Source: UBA4416 sp044238845
GTDB taxonomy: Bacteria; Bacteroidota; Bacteroidia; B-17B0; Aurantibacillaceae
DNA length: 64,000 bases
Assembly (NCBI GenBank): GCA_044238845.1
Contig: JBIICN010000008.1
Coordinates: 42,842-106,841, forward strand
Direction of reading: 5' to 3'
Every line of letters starts with the position of its first letter. Positions within the stretch are counted from its first letter, which is position 1. The notes under the pieces are model-generated. The model was not told the origin of the DNA. It did not search any database and was given only the letters and a program-made list of their open reading frames with translations. This document shows, in pieces, positions 8,286 to 17,269 of this stretch. Position numbers and translations under genes: made by a program.

Positions 8286-9956
8286 CTAACCCTCCTTCTT
8301 CAATTCCTTCTTAACTAATTTAAGGTTTAGTAAGTTCATTGGATTGGTTGTAAAGTCTTTAATGTTTTTATGCACTAAACGAATAACTTGGTCGTAATAT
8401 AAAGGAACAATTGGCGCATCGTCAATTAACATTTGATCCATTTGTTGGTATAATACATTTTTCACTTCACGGTTTTGTTCACGAATAACCTTATCAAATA
8501 ATACATCAAACTCTGGGTTTTTGTAATGTGTGTAGTTTGAGCCAATAGGAGCAAAGTTTTTACTATAAAATAAACTCATAAAACTTTCTTCATCGGCATA
8601 ATCGCCCACCCACGATTTTTTAAAGAAATTGTATTCGCAGCTTGCCACCGCTTGTCTTAATACAACCGGTTTATCTACACTAATTTTTACATTAATATTA
8701 TTATCAGCTAATTGAGATTGAATAAACTCGGTTTGTTCTAAGTAATTATCAGTAGTGTGTAAAGTAATTTCAGGTAAACCTTTTCCATCTGGATAGCCAG
8801 CTTCAATTAATAATTGACGAACTTTTTCGGGATTATAATTATATCCTTTCACTTCTTTTTCGTTGTAGGACGGTAAGCCATTAGGAATAAAACCAGCGGT
8901 TGCAGGGTAACCAATGTTGTTTCTGAAAAACTTCACTAACTTAACTCTGTCAAAACCGTAATTAATTGCTTTTCTTAAGGCTTTAATTTTAAGTGGCGAT
9001 TTCTTAACGATATCAATATTCTCATCAATTAAAATTCCTAAGTAATCTGTTTTTAAGAAAGTTTGTTTTTGCATGTTAAACTTCTCAGCATAAATGGGTT
9101 GTAAATTTCCATTTTTATCCAATACTTCATTTATATTAAAGGCATCTGCTCCGCTTAACATATCATACTTACCATTTAATAATTCCATAAAGGCAGTTTC
9201 TCTATCTTTTACAAAAGAAATAGTAACGGCATCTAAATAAGGTAAACGATTTTTGCCATCAAATTCAAAATAATGTTCGTTTTTTAATAATACCAATTTA
9301 GTGCCTTCTTCCCATAATTTGAATTTAAACGGACCTGTTCCTACGGGGTTTCTTCTAAAATCTTGGCCATAAAAGTCAACGGCTTCATATGGTATTACCG
9401 AAAAATATTTCATGGTTAATACATCTAAAAAGGCGCTAAATGGCTCTTTTAAATACACTACAAAAGTAGAGTCGTTAGTTGATAAAAAACCTTTATATCC
9501 TGTTTTTTCTGTTCTATCAATATTCGACAATAAGGATACAGCACTACTTACTCTAGCATCGTACAAGCGATTAAATGATATTACAAAGTCTTTTGCTGTC
9601 ACTTTTCTTCCTTTGCCACCTTCAAAACACTGATTGTCATGAAAGTAAACATCGTCTCTTAAGATAAAAGTATAGGTTAAACCGTCGTCACTAAGCATCC
9701 ATCTTTTAGCAATACAAGGTGATAATTTTAAAGAATCATCTAATTGTACCAATCCGTTATATAATTGGTTTACTGGCCAAATAACCTCCGTATTATTTGC
9801 CGAAGCAGGATCAAGAGTGGAAACTCCAGCCATTTCGTTATAATTAAAAACAGTTCTAGTGTCTTTATCTTTTTCAGAATCAGAACAAGTTGTAGTAATC
9901 ACAAGGGAAAGCAAGCAAAATAAGGTAAGTCTAATGCTTTTGATAAATGGAATCAT
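8286..9956 (-). CDS. ABC transporter solute-binding lipoprotein, family 5 (oligopeptide)
   Basis: An SBP family 5 (OppA/DppA-like) protein of about 556 residues. The frame opens at 9989, but the Met at 9956 directly precedes a typical lipoprotein signal ending in VITTTC, so I take that start. Family signatures: STLDPASANN near the N-terminus, LSDDGLTYTFILRDDVYFHD, NPVGTGPFKFKLWEEGTKLVLLKNEHY, and the C-terminal DQMLIDDAPIVPLYYD. It binds peptides or similar solutes at the cell surface for an ABC importer. No permease or ATPase genes are adjacent, so its partners are elsewhere. Confidence 0.9.
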   Translation of the reverse strand: MIPFIKSIRLTLFCLLSLVITTTCSDSEKDKDTRTVFNYNEMAGVSTLDPASANNTEVIWPVNQLYNGLVQLDDSLKLSPCIAKRWMLSDDGLTYTFILRDDVYFHDNQCFEGGKGRKVTAKDFVISFNRLYDARVSSAVSLLSNIDRTEKTGYKGFLSTNDSTFVVYLKEPFSAFLDVLTMKYFSVIPYEAVDFYGQDFRRNPVGTGPFKFKLWEEGTKLVLLKNEHYFEFDGKNRLPYLDAVTISFVKDRETAFMELLNGKYDMLSGADAFNINEVLDKNGNLQPIYAEKFNMQKQTFLKTDYLGILIDENIDIVKKSPLKIKALRKAINYGFDRVKLVKFFRNNIGYPATAGFIPNGLPSYNEKEVKGYNYNPEKVRQLLIEAGYPDGKGLPEITLHTTDNYLEQTEFIQSQLADNNINVKISVDKPVVLRQAVASCEYNFFKKSWVGDYADEESFMSLFYSKNFAPIGSNYTHYKNPEFDVLFDKVIREQNREVKNVLYQQMDQMLIDDAPIVPLYYDQVIRLVHKNIKDFTTNPMNLLNLKLVKKELKKEG

Positions 9957-10102
9957 TATTTTTGGGTTTAAGGAGTGCTTAATACTCAATATTAAGCAAA
10001 TAGAAAGTGTTTTTTTTAAACTATTTCAACAGTTTTTCACATTAGCGTGTCAATTCTCACAAATTGTATAAATTAGTGTTTTATTACTAAAAATAATTTG
10101 AA

Positions 10103-11665
10103 ATGAAAAAACGTTTTTTATTGCTGGCATTAACTTGCTTTTCTGCTTCTTACTTTGCGCAAGAAGATGGGTTAACCAAAGTAACTCCCGACGCGGCAGC
10201 TAATAAAATGAAATTAGGCAACTATGAAGATGCCTTGACGGATTATTTACAGTTGTTAAATGAAGATCCAAGGAATGAATCTTACAATTATAATGTGGGA
10301 GTTTGTTATTTAAACAATAACACGAACAAAGGTAAAGCGGTAGCTTATTTAGAAATTGTATCTCGTAAAGAAAAACATGATCCAAATACGGATTATTTAT
10401 TAGGGAGAGCGTATCAATTTGCTAATCGTTTTGATGATGCGATTATTACTTTTAAAAAATTTAAAGCCGAAGCTAAAGGCACTGTTTTTAATTTAGTAGA
10501 TGCTGATTTGCAAATACAACATTGCATTAATGCTAAAGAGTTAATGAAGTATCCAGTTGATGTAATGTTTCAAAATTTAGGTTCTAATATCAATTCCGAA
10601 TACAGCGATTATTATCCATTTGTGACATCAAATGAGTCTTTTTTATTATACAACACAAAACGTCCAGAAAAAAATGCAGAAAAAATGGAAAACGGAAGTT
10701 ATAATAATTCCATTTATATTTCGAGAGTTATTAATGGCGAATATATGAAAGCTAGTCCAATTGGTGCACCAATTAATGCTGGTAATGCAGGCATGGAAGT
10801 TATTGGATTGAGTGAAAATGGAGATAATGTTCTTTTATATATGCCCGAAGGATTAGGAAAAGGAAATATTTTCATAAGTAAATTGAATGAACATGGGATT
10901 TATGGAAAACCAGAAAAATTAGATGCTAAAATAAATTCGGGTGGAGATGAAATCGCAGCCTCTATTTCCTCGGATGGTAATACATTATTTTTTGCTAGTA
11001 GTCGTAAAGGTGGATTAGGAGGAACAGATATTTATATTTGTAAAAAATTAGGTAAAAAATGGTCGGAACCAAAAAATGCTGGTTCGGAAATTAATACACC
11101 TTATGACGAAGATTTTCCAAATATTTCGCCAGATGGGAAAATATTATATTTTTCTTCAAAAGGACACACAAGTATGGGTGGGTACGATATTTTTAAGTCA
11201 AATTTCGACGATACAAATTCTACATTTTCAAGTCCAAAAAATATAGGCTATCCTATTAATACAACTGATGATGATATGAATTTTCGTATTTCAAAAAACG
11301 GGAAGTATGGTTACATAGCATCTGCAAAAAATGGTGGCCAAGGAGATTTTGATATTTATCGTGTAACGTTTAACGAAGTAGAATCTGATTATTCTGTTGT
11401 AATTGGAGCGTTTTCTGTAAAAGATAATACCGAAATTAATTATAGCGATGTATTTATCTCGGTAAACGATAATATAACAAAAGAATTAGTTGGCAATTAT
11501 TTACCTAACCCATCTACAGGACGCTTTGTAGTTATTTTGCCTCCAGGTAAATATCAAATGACAATTGAAGCTCCAGGATATAAAACAATAACTAAAAATA
11601 TTGAAGTGTTTGATAAAGTTTCTTATCAAGCAGAAATCAATTTAAATATTGAATTGAAAAAATAA
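10103..11665 (+). CDS. TPR / PD40 beta-propeller envelope protein
   Basis: A 520-residue exported protein. Order: signal peptide (1-19, ending SYFAQ), TPR-like helices (about 25-140), WD40-like PD40 propeller repeats (about 190-420, with repeating DG-TLFFASSRKGG-GG-DIY units), and a C-terminal carboxypeptidase-regulatory-like domain (about 430-515). The order TPR-PD40-CRD is that of the PorE/OmpA-type envelope proteins of Bacteroidota, but the final OmpA peptidoglycan-binding domain is absent. It probably scaffolds outer-membrane complexes. recR follows 24 bp downstream and may be cotranscribed. Confidence 0.85.
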   Translation: MKKRFLLLALTCFSASYFAQEDGLTKVTPDAAANKMKLGNYEDALTDYLQLLNEDPRNESYNYNVGVCYLNNNTNKGKAVAYLEIVSRKEKHDPNTDYLLGRAYQFANRFDDAIITFKKFKAEAKGTVFNLVDADLQIQHCINAKELMKYPVDVMFQNLGSNINSEYSDYYPFVTSNESFLLYNTKRPEKNAEKMENGSYNNSIYISRVINGEYMKASPIGAPINAGNAGMEVIGLSENGDNVLLYMPEGLGKGNIFISKLNEHGIYGKPEKLDAKINSGGDEIAASISSDGNTLFFASSRKGGLGGTDIYICKKLGKKWSEPKNAGSEINTPYDEDFPNISPDGKILYFSSKGHTSMGGYDIFKSNFDDTNSTFSSPKNIGYPINTTDDDMNFRISKNGKYGYIASAKNGGQGDFDIYRVTFNEVESDYSVVIGAFSVKDNTEINYSDVFISVNDNITKELVGNYLPNPSTGRFVVILPPGKYQMTIEAPGYKTITKNIEVFDKVSYQAEINLNIELKK

Positions 11666-11689
11666 TTTCCAAAATAATATCGGTACTCA

Positions 11690-12307
11690 GTGGAATTTTC
11701 ATCAAAGTTAATAGAGCAAGCAGTTGGCCATTTTTCTAGCTTACCTGGTGTTGGTAAAAAATCAGCATTACGGTATGTGTTACATTTGATTAAACAAGAC
11801 GAACAAGATATTTCAAATTTTGCTGAGGTATTAAAAGCCTTAAAGCATGATTTAAAGTTTTGTAAAAATTGTCATACAATCTCTGATCATGATATTTGCG
11901 AAGTGTGTTCTAATCCTATTCGAAATCAACAAGTTGTTTGTGTGGTGCAAGATTACAGAGATGTGATGGCTATTGAAAATACAGGCTTATATAAAGGTGT
12001 GTATCATGTATTAGGCGGATTAATTTCGCCTATGGAAGGTATTGGTCCAAGTAATTTAACGATTGATTCGTTAATAGCAAAAGTTACTCGTCAAGAAGTA
12101 TCGGAAATTATTTTAGCACTTAATGCAACGATGGAAGGGGAGACCACTAGCTTTTTTATCTTTAAAAAATTAGCACCTTATAATCTAACTTTATCTGCCA
12201 TTGCACGAGGCATTGCTGTTGGTGATGAATTAGAATACACAGACGAAGTAACACTTGGACGTTCTATCATCAATCGTATTCCTTATAATAATAGTTTAGC
12301 GAGGTAG
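11690..12307 (+). CDS. recR: Recombination protein RecR
   Basis: RecR, 205 residues, the usual length. It forms a ring that clamps DNA with RecO and loads RecA at gaps. Visible: helix-hairpin-helix region (LPGVGKKSALRYVLHL, about 19-34), a C4 zinc finger (C-x2-C at CKNC and CEVC, about 55-72), and the Toprim domain (VCVVQDYRDVMAIE, then LALNATMEGETT). It ends with the conserved IARGIAVGDELEYTDEVTLGRSI segment. The start is GTG at 11690; no ATG lies near, and this start preserves the N-terminal helix. Confidence 0.95.
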   Translation: MEFSSKLIEQAVGHFSSLPGVGKKSALRYVLHLIKQDEQDISNFAEVLKALKHDLKFCKNCHTISDHDICEVCSNPIRNQQVVCVVQDYRDVMAIENTGLYKGVYHVLGGLISPMEGIGPSNLTIDSLIAKVTRQEVSEIILALNATMEGETTSFFIFKKLAPYNLTLSAIARGIAVGDELEYTDEVTLGRSIINRIPYNNSLAR

Positions 12308-12319
12308 TTAGGTGCTAGT

Positions 12320-12400
12320 GCCCTCACCCTCAATCTTTCTCCCGAAGGGAGAGGGAAGCGTTCTCCCTTCGGGAGAGGGAGAAGGGCAGGGGATGAGGGC
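12320..12400. repeat. REP-like palindromic element
   Basis: An 81-bp GC-rich inverted repeat between recR and the MuiA-family gene. Outer arms GCCCTCA (12320-12326) and TGAGGGC (12394-12400) flank an inner pair CTCCCGAAGGGAGA / TCTCCCTTCGGGAG, which match over 14 bases; each half is also a small CTCCC-TTCG-GGGAG type hairpin. It would fold as a long cruciform or RNA stem. The form resembles REP/BIME-type elements found between genes in many bacteria. A single copy is present in this window. Confidence 0.7.
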
Positions 12401-12492
12401 TTTGCAACAACCGACGTACACGCCCTAATAAAAATAATTTATGGAATTTTAAAAGAATTGACATCATAATGTAAATCCTAAAAAATTATATT

Positions 12493-14172
12493 ATGAAATC
12501 TCTTTTAATACTTGCCTTATGCTTAACGATAGTAAAAGCAAACGCTGCAGAATCAGAAAAAACAATTAAATCGAAACCTGAAAAAATTATTGTTTACACA
12601 CAGGGTGCTCAAGTTCATCGTAATAGCTTAGTAAATTTAGCAGCGGGACAAAACACCATCATCTTTTCGGGATTAGAAAATTGTATTAATGCATCAGCAA
12701 TACAAGCCTCTGGCAATGGTAATTTTATTATAGCCGAAATTCAACACGAAGTGCATTATCCTGAATTTGATAAAGCTAAGCTAAGTGGTGATATTCGCTA
12801 CAAAAAATTTTTAAAAAATGTGAATGATAGCATACAAGAGTTAAATTATTTGATAGAAGAAAACAACTCAAAATTTGATGCTTTAGCAACAGAAAAAAGT
12901 GTCTTACTTAATTATAGTTTATACAAAGGACAATCAAAACGCGATAGCATTGCTTCTTTAAAAGACGGTTTATCTTATCTCAGAGAAAAGCTATTTAACA
13001 TTAATGCTGAACAATTAAAATTAAAACGAGAGCGCGAAAAATTAGAAGCAAAAAAAATAGTTTTGAATGAGCGTATTATTAATGTGAGTAACGAATTGGC
13101 AAATCAAAATAATGCAGGAGAAGTTGAGAAAGTGGATTATCGTATTTTGGTTCATGTTATTTCTGATCAAGCTACACAAGCTACCATTAATTTAAACTAT
13201 TATATTACAAATGCTGGTTGGACACCTTCATATGATTTAAGAGCCAATACCAATGACCAAAATGTAAAACTTACATACAAAGCTCAAATACATCAAGAGT
13301 CAGGTATTGATTGGGGTAGTGTGAAATTAGTTTTGTCAACGGCTAATCCTAATCGTTCTTATAATATACCAGCTTTATCGCCTTGGTATTTAGGATACAC
13401 TCCTTATAATCAAAAAAATAAGAAAGTTCATTATGGGGGTGTTCCAAGCACAACTAATGGTTCTTATGAAAACAGAACAGATGATATGAAATCAGTTGCT
13501 ATGGAAAAAGAGATGTTAGCAGATGCACAAAATGCTTATGATTACACAACGGTAACTGAAAATGTTATTGAAACCGAATATGAAATTCGATTAAATTATA
13601 ACATTCCAAGTGATGGTAAAGAGCATTTTGCCGCTATTATGGTTAAAGATTTAAAAACCATTTATCGATATAAAGCAATTCCTAAATTAAACAACAACGT
13701 TTATTTAACAGCTGTTTTGCCTGATTGGGAAGATGCTATTACAATGGGAGGTCAAGCATCTATTTATTACGATGGTTCTTATATTGGGCAAACTAATTTA
13801 GCACCAGGAGGAACAGAAGATACCATGCAATTATCTTTAGGAATTGATAAAAATATTGCAATTAAACGTCAAAAAATCAAAGACAAATGTTCTCAAAAAG
13901 TTTTGGATAACGATATTTTACATCAATACACCTTTGAAATTACAATGAAAAATTCTCGTTCTAATAAAATAGAAATTGAAATCGAAGATCAGTTACCATT
14001 AACGCATGATAAAACTGTAACTATTGAAAGAAAGGAATTGTCTGGTGGTAAATATGATGAACTAACTGGAATTTTAAAATGGAGAACTAATATTCAAGCA
14101 AAAGATAGTAAAAAATTGACACTAACCTATCAAATAAAAGCTCCTAAAACAATGCCGGTGGCAGTTAATTAA
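12493..14172 (+). CDS. MuiA-family protein (DUF4140/DUF4139)
   Basis: A 559-residue exported protein of the mucoidy-inhibitor MuiA family. A signal peptide (1-18, ending ANA) is followed by the N-terminal DUF4140 domain (IIVYTQGAQVHRNSLVNL, about 33-130), a coiled coil (about 105-205, rich in Lys/Glu/Leu), and the DUF4139 domain (about 220-550) that starts LVHVISDQATQATINLNYY and includes GWTPSYDLRA. The family is widespread, and its biochemical role is not established. It is flanked by a REP-like repeat upstream and a bidirectional terminator downstream. Confidence 0.88.
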   Translation: MKSLLILALCLTIVKANAAESEKTIKSKPEKIIVYTQGAQVHRNSLVNLAAGQNTIIFSGLENCINASAIQASGNGNFIIAEIQHEVHYPEFDKAKLSGDIRYKKFLKNVNDSIQELNYLIEENNSKFDALATEKSVLLNYSLYKGQSKRDSIASLKDGLSYLREKLFNINAEQLKLKREREKLEAKKIVLNERIINVSNELANQNNAGEVEKVDYRILVHVISDQATQATINLNYYITNAGWTPSYDLRANTNDQNVKLTYKAQIHQESGIDWGSVKLVLSTANPNRSYNIPALSPWYLGYTPYNQKNKKVHYGGVPSTTNGSYENRTDDMKSVAMEKEMLADAQNAYDYTTVTENVIETEYEIRLNYNIPSDGKEHFAAIMVKDLKTIYRYKAIPKLNNNVYLTAVLPDWEDAITMGGQASIYYDGSYIGQTNLAPGGTEDTMQLSLGIDKNIAIKRQKIKDKCSQKVLDNDILHQYTFEITMKNSRSNKIEIEIEDQLPLTHDKTVTIERKELSGGKYDELTGILKWRTNIQAKDSKKLTLTYQIKAPKTMPVAVN

Positions 14173-14192
14173 GCTCGTTGATGTATTATAAG

Positions 14193-14226
14193 AAGAGGAT
14201 GGAATAAATATTTCATCCTCTTTTTT
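14193..14226. terminator. Bidirectional terminator
   Basis: An inverted repeat AAGAGGATGGAA / TTTCATCCTCTT with one mismatch, followed by a T-run on the plus strand and preceded by A-rich sequence. It sits between convergent genes (MuiA-family, plus; DtxR-family, minus) and can serve both. Confidence 0.75.
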
Positions 14227-14908
14227 ATTTACAATCACAATTAGGCTTAACGCATTGCACTAATAGTTGTTGCGCAGCTTTAGCTGACATTAAAACATGT
14301 TCCTTGTTTTTAGTAATTAATTTTAAAGAATCATCGTAATCATTAATTTTTTCTACAATAAGCTTGTCGTTTAATCCTATTTTTAGTTCAGTTAAGTAAT
14401 TTAAAAACACATCGCTGTGTTCGCTGACACCTAATACAAGGCATTTGCAGCCTTTTATGCTTTGTGATAAAGGTCTTCTATCTGATTTTGGTAGTTTGCC
14501 CTGTTTGTTAGGAATTGGATCTCCGTGCGGATCAAAATCAGGATTACCAATAAGCTCATAAATCCTATCAATTAATTTATCGGAGTTAATGTGCTCTAAT
14601 TGCTCGGCAATTTCGTGAACTTCACTCCAGCTAAATTTTAATTCTTTATATAAGTAGGTTTCCCAAATTCTGTGTCGGCGAACAATATTTAAAGCTATTT
14701 CTTTGCCGGTAGAAGTTAATTTTGCACCATCAAATTTGTTATAAGTTACGTAGCTTTTTTTTACTAATATGGCTAATTTTTCTAGTACTGTAGGTGGTTT
14801 TACTTCAAGCCAATTGGCAATATCCGTTGGGCTTACTGTTTTGTTTTTGTCATGATTGGCTAATTGATAAATGGCTTTTAAATAGTTTTCTTCTCGATAC
14901 GTTTTCAT
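14225..14908 (-). CDS. mntR: DtxR/MntR-family metal-dependent repressor
   Basis: A 227-residue DtxR-family regulator. Residues 1-65 are the winged helix (TDIANWLEVKPPTVLEKLAILVKKSYV), 66-140 the metal-binding and dimerisation domain, and about 150-220 an SH3-like FeoA domain. His79, Glu83, His98, Glu105 and His106 line up with metal ligands of DtxR; residue 102 is Glu where DtxR has Cys, as in the Mn-sensing MntR branch, so Mn(II) is favoured but Fe(II) is not excluded. The tail CVKPNCDCK adds three cysteines. It is divergent from a TonB receptor, with the family operator between them, so it probably controls both itself and the receptor. Confidence 0.88.
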   Translation of the reverse strand: MKTYREENYLKAIYQLANHDKNKTVSPTDIANWLEVKPPTVLEKLAILVKKSYVTYNKFDGAKLTSTGKEIALNIVRRHRIWETYLYKELKFSWSEVHEIAEQLEHINSDKLIDRIYELIGNPDFDPHGDPIPNKQGKLPKSDRRPLSQSIKGCKCLVLGVSEHSDVFLNYLTELKIGLNDKLIVEKINDYDDSLKLITKNKEHVLMSAKAAQQLLVQCVKPNCDCK

Positions 14909-14936
14909 TTTATAAATATAATTATTTATTTAATAG

Positions 14937-14950
14937 TTAGGTTAACCTAA
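14937..14950. promoter_or_regulatory. DtxR/MntR-type operator
   Basis: The perfect palindrome TTAGGTTAACCTAA lies between the divergent mntR-like gene and the TonB receptor. Its arms match the DtxR-family operator (TTAGGTTAG...CTAACCTAA) in shortened form. It lies about 22 bp upstream of the -7 box of the receptor promoter, in the -33 region, so binding would block RNA polymerase. Confidence 0.8.
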
Positions 14951-14971
14951 TTTTATTAAATAGTATATACT

Positions 14972-14979
14972 TATTTTTG
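14972..14979 (+). promoter_or_regulatory. -7 promoter box of TonB receptor
   Basis: TATTTTTG matches the Bacteroidota -7 consensus TAnnTTTG. It ends only four bases before the ATG at 14984, so the transcript should be leaderless or nearly so. Confidence 0.6.
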
Positions 14980-14983
14980 TACT

Positions 14984-17269
14984 ATGTTAAGAATTATTTT
15001 GTTTCTTGTTTTCGGATTAAATTTTCAGCTTTTGTTCCCTCAAGCATTAGGAATTGTAAAAGGAACTGTATTTTCAAATGGGCAAGCTTTACCTTTTGTA
15101 ACTGTAGGTTTAAAAAATACCACTTATGGAGCTAGCACAAATTCAAAAGGTTACTTCGAAATTAAGAATGTTCCTTTAGGAACTTATGAAGTTATTGCGT
15201 CTGCTATTGGCTTTGAAAAACAATCTAAAAAAGTAATTATTTCAGAATCTCAACTAGAAACGACATTGTTATTTGAACTAAAAGAAAATCAAACTAATTT
15301 AAATGAAGTGGTTATTTCGGGAACAATGAAAGAAGTTTCTAAAACTGAGAGTCCAGTGCCAGTAGAAGTATACACACCAGCTTTATTTAAGAAAAATCCA
15401 ACACCTAATATTTTTGATGCTTTACAAAATGTGAATGGTGTTCGTCCGCAATTAAACTGCAATGTTTGTAATACAGGCGATATACATATTAATGGATTAG
15501 AAGGACCTTACACGATGATTATGATTGATGGTATGCCAATAGTAAGTGGATTATCATCTGTTTACGGATTATCAGGTATTCCAAATAGTTTGGTTGAACG
15601 AATTGAAATTGTGAAAGGCCCTGCGTCATCATTATATGGTAGCGAAGCAGTAGGCGGCTTAATAAATATTATTACTAAAAAGACAGCTAATGCAGATAAA
15701 CTAAATTTAGATGTAATGGCAACTTCTTATCAGGAATATAATGTAGATGCGGGAGTTAAATATCACCTTGGAAAAAAAGTAAATGCCTTATTAGGAATTA
15801 ATTATTTTAATTATCAAAAGCCAGTAGATTATAATAATGATGGATTTACGGATGTTACTCTCCAACATCGTTTCTCGATTTTTAATAAATTAAATTTTGA
15901 GCGAAAAGATAATCGCGAAGCGTCGGTTGCTTTTAGATATTTTTATGAAGATAGATGGGGCGGAGAGATGAATTGGAATAATCAATGGCGAGGTACAGAT
16001 AGTATTTACGGAGAAAGTATTTTTACTGGTAGATATGAGGTTATTGCTAAATATCAATTGCCTTTAAAAGAACGTTTTTTTTACAATGTATCCTTTAATA
16101 GTCATGATCAAAATTCTGTTTATGGAACAATCAAATTTAACGCACAACAAAAAATATTATTTAATCAGTTGTATTGGGAAAAAGAATTAGGAAAGCATTC
16201 GTTACTTATTGGTTCGGCTTACCGTTACACTTGGTATGATGATAATACAGTTATCACACAAACAAACGATTCTATAAATCCTAAAAACAAGCCTAATAAT
16301 GTTGCTTTACCAGGGCTTTTTATTCAGGATGAAATTAAAATGAACTGTAATCATCAATTATTATTAGGATTTAGATATGATTATAATAAAGCTCATGGAA
16401 ATATTTACACACCTCGTTTGGCTTATAAATGGGCATTGAATTCGAAAAATAGTTTAAGATTAAATGCGGGTACTGGCTACAGAGTGGCCAATGTATTTAG
16501 CGAAGATCACGCTGCTTTAACAGGTTCAAGAGAGGTAATTGTGGTGAATGATTTAAAGCCTGAGCAAAGTATAAATATGAATTTAAATTATGTGACTAAA
16601 TTTTATAAAGAAAAATTTAATCTGGGGATTGATTTATCTGCTTTTTATACCCGTTTTAGCAATCGTATTATAGCAGATTATGACACGGATCCCAATAAAA
16701 TTTATTTTAATAATTTAAATGGTTATGCTATTTCACAAGGTATTACTTCAAATATTGATATAGAATTTTTAAAAGTTCCTTTAAAAATTTTAATTGGAGG
16801 AACCTATATGGATAATTATAAAGTGGAAAATGGAACACGAGCTCAACAAATATTAACAGAAAATTTCACAGGCACTTGGGCCGTGTCGTATGATTGGAAA
16901 AAAATAGGATTGAGTTTTGATTACACAGGAAACGTTTATAGTCCAATGCGTTTACCATTACTAGGTGAGTTAGATCCAAGAGAGGAATACTCGCCTTGGT
17001 GGAGTATTCAAAACATACAAATAACCAAAAAAATCAAACGATTTGAAATTTATGGTGGTGTTAAGAATTTATTGAATTTTAAACCCCCAGTAAATAGCAT
17101 TGCTAGATCGTTTGACCCATTTGATAAAGGTATTCAGTATAACGCATCAGGACAAATTATATCAACACCAAACAATCCCTACGCTCAAAGTTTTGATCCA
17201 ACCTATATGTATGCCCCAAATCAAGGCACTAGGGGTTTTATTGGCGTGCGATTTAAAATAGCGAGCTAA
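14984..17269 (+). CDS. TonB-dependent outer-membrane receptor, probably for a metal
   Basis: A 761-residue TonB-dependent receptor. A signal peptide (1-20) is followed by a carboxypeptidase-regulatory-like domain (about 23-105, GIVKGTVFSNGQALPFVTV), the plug (about 110-230, with MIDGMPIVSGLSSVYGLSGIP and VERIEIVKGPASSLYGSEAVGG), and a 22-strand barrel ending in the aromatic-rich GTRGFIGVRFKIAS. The plug holds a C-x2-C pair (NCNVCNTGDIHINGLEG). It imports a ligand across the outer membrane using TonB energy. The DtxR/MntR operator in its promoter suggests a manganese or iron ligand. No TonB or inner-membrane transporter gene is adjacent. Its stop codon abuts that of the convergent gene at 17270 with no gap. 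Confidence 0.9.
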   Translation: MLRIILFLVFGLNFQLLFPQALGIVKGTVFSNGQALPFVTVGLKNTTYGASTNSKGYFEIKNVPLGTYEVIASAIGFEKQSKKVIISESQLETTLLFELKENQTNLNEVVISGTMKEVSKTESPVPVEVYTPALFKKNPTPNIFDALQNVNGVRPQLNCNVCNTGDIHINGLEGPYTMIMIDGMPIVSGLSSVYGLSGIPNSLVERIEIVKGPASSLYGSEAVGGLINIITKKTANADKLNLDVMATSYQEYNVDAGVKYHLGKKVNALLGINYFNYQKPVDYNNDGFTDVTLQHRFSIFNKLNFERKDNREASVAFRYFYEDRWGGEMNWNNQWRGTDSIYGESIFTGRYEVIAKYQLPLKERFFYNVSFNSHDQNSVYGTIKFNAQQKILFNQLYWEKELGKHSLLIGSAYRYTWYDDNTVITQTNDSINPKNKPNNVALPGLFIQDEIKMNCNHQLLLGFRYDYNKAHGNIYTPRLAYKWALNSKNSLRLNAGTGYRVANVFSEDHAALTGSREVIVVNDLKPEQSINMNLNYVTKFYKEKFNLGIDLSAFYTRFSNRIIADYDTDPNKIYFNNLNGYAISQGITSNIDIEFLKVPLKILIGGTYMDNYKVENGTRAQQILTENFTGTWAVSYDWKKIGLSFDYTGNVYSPMRLPLLGELDPREEYSPWWSIQNIQITKKIKRFEIYGGVKNLLNFKPPVNSIARSFDPFDKGIQYNASGQIISTPNNPYAQSFDPTYMYAPNQGTRGFIGVRFKIAS

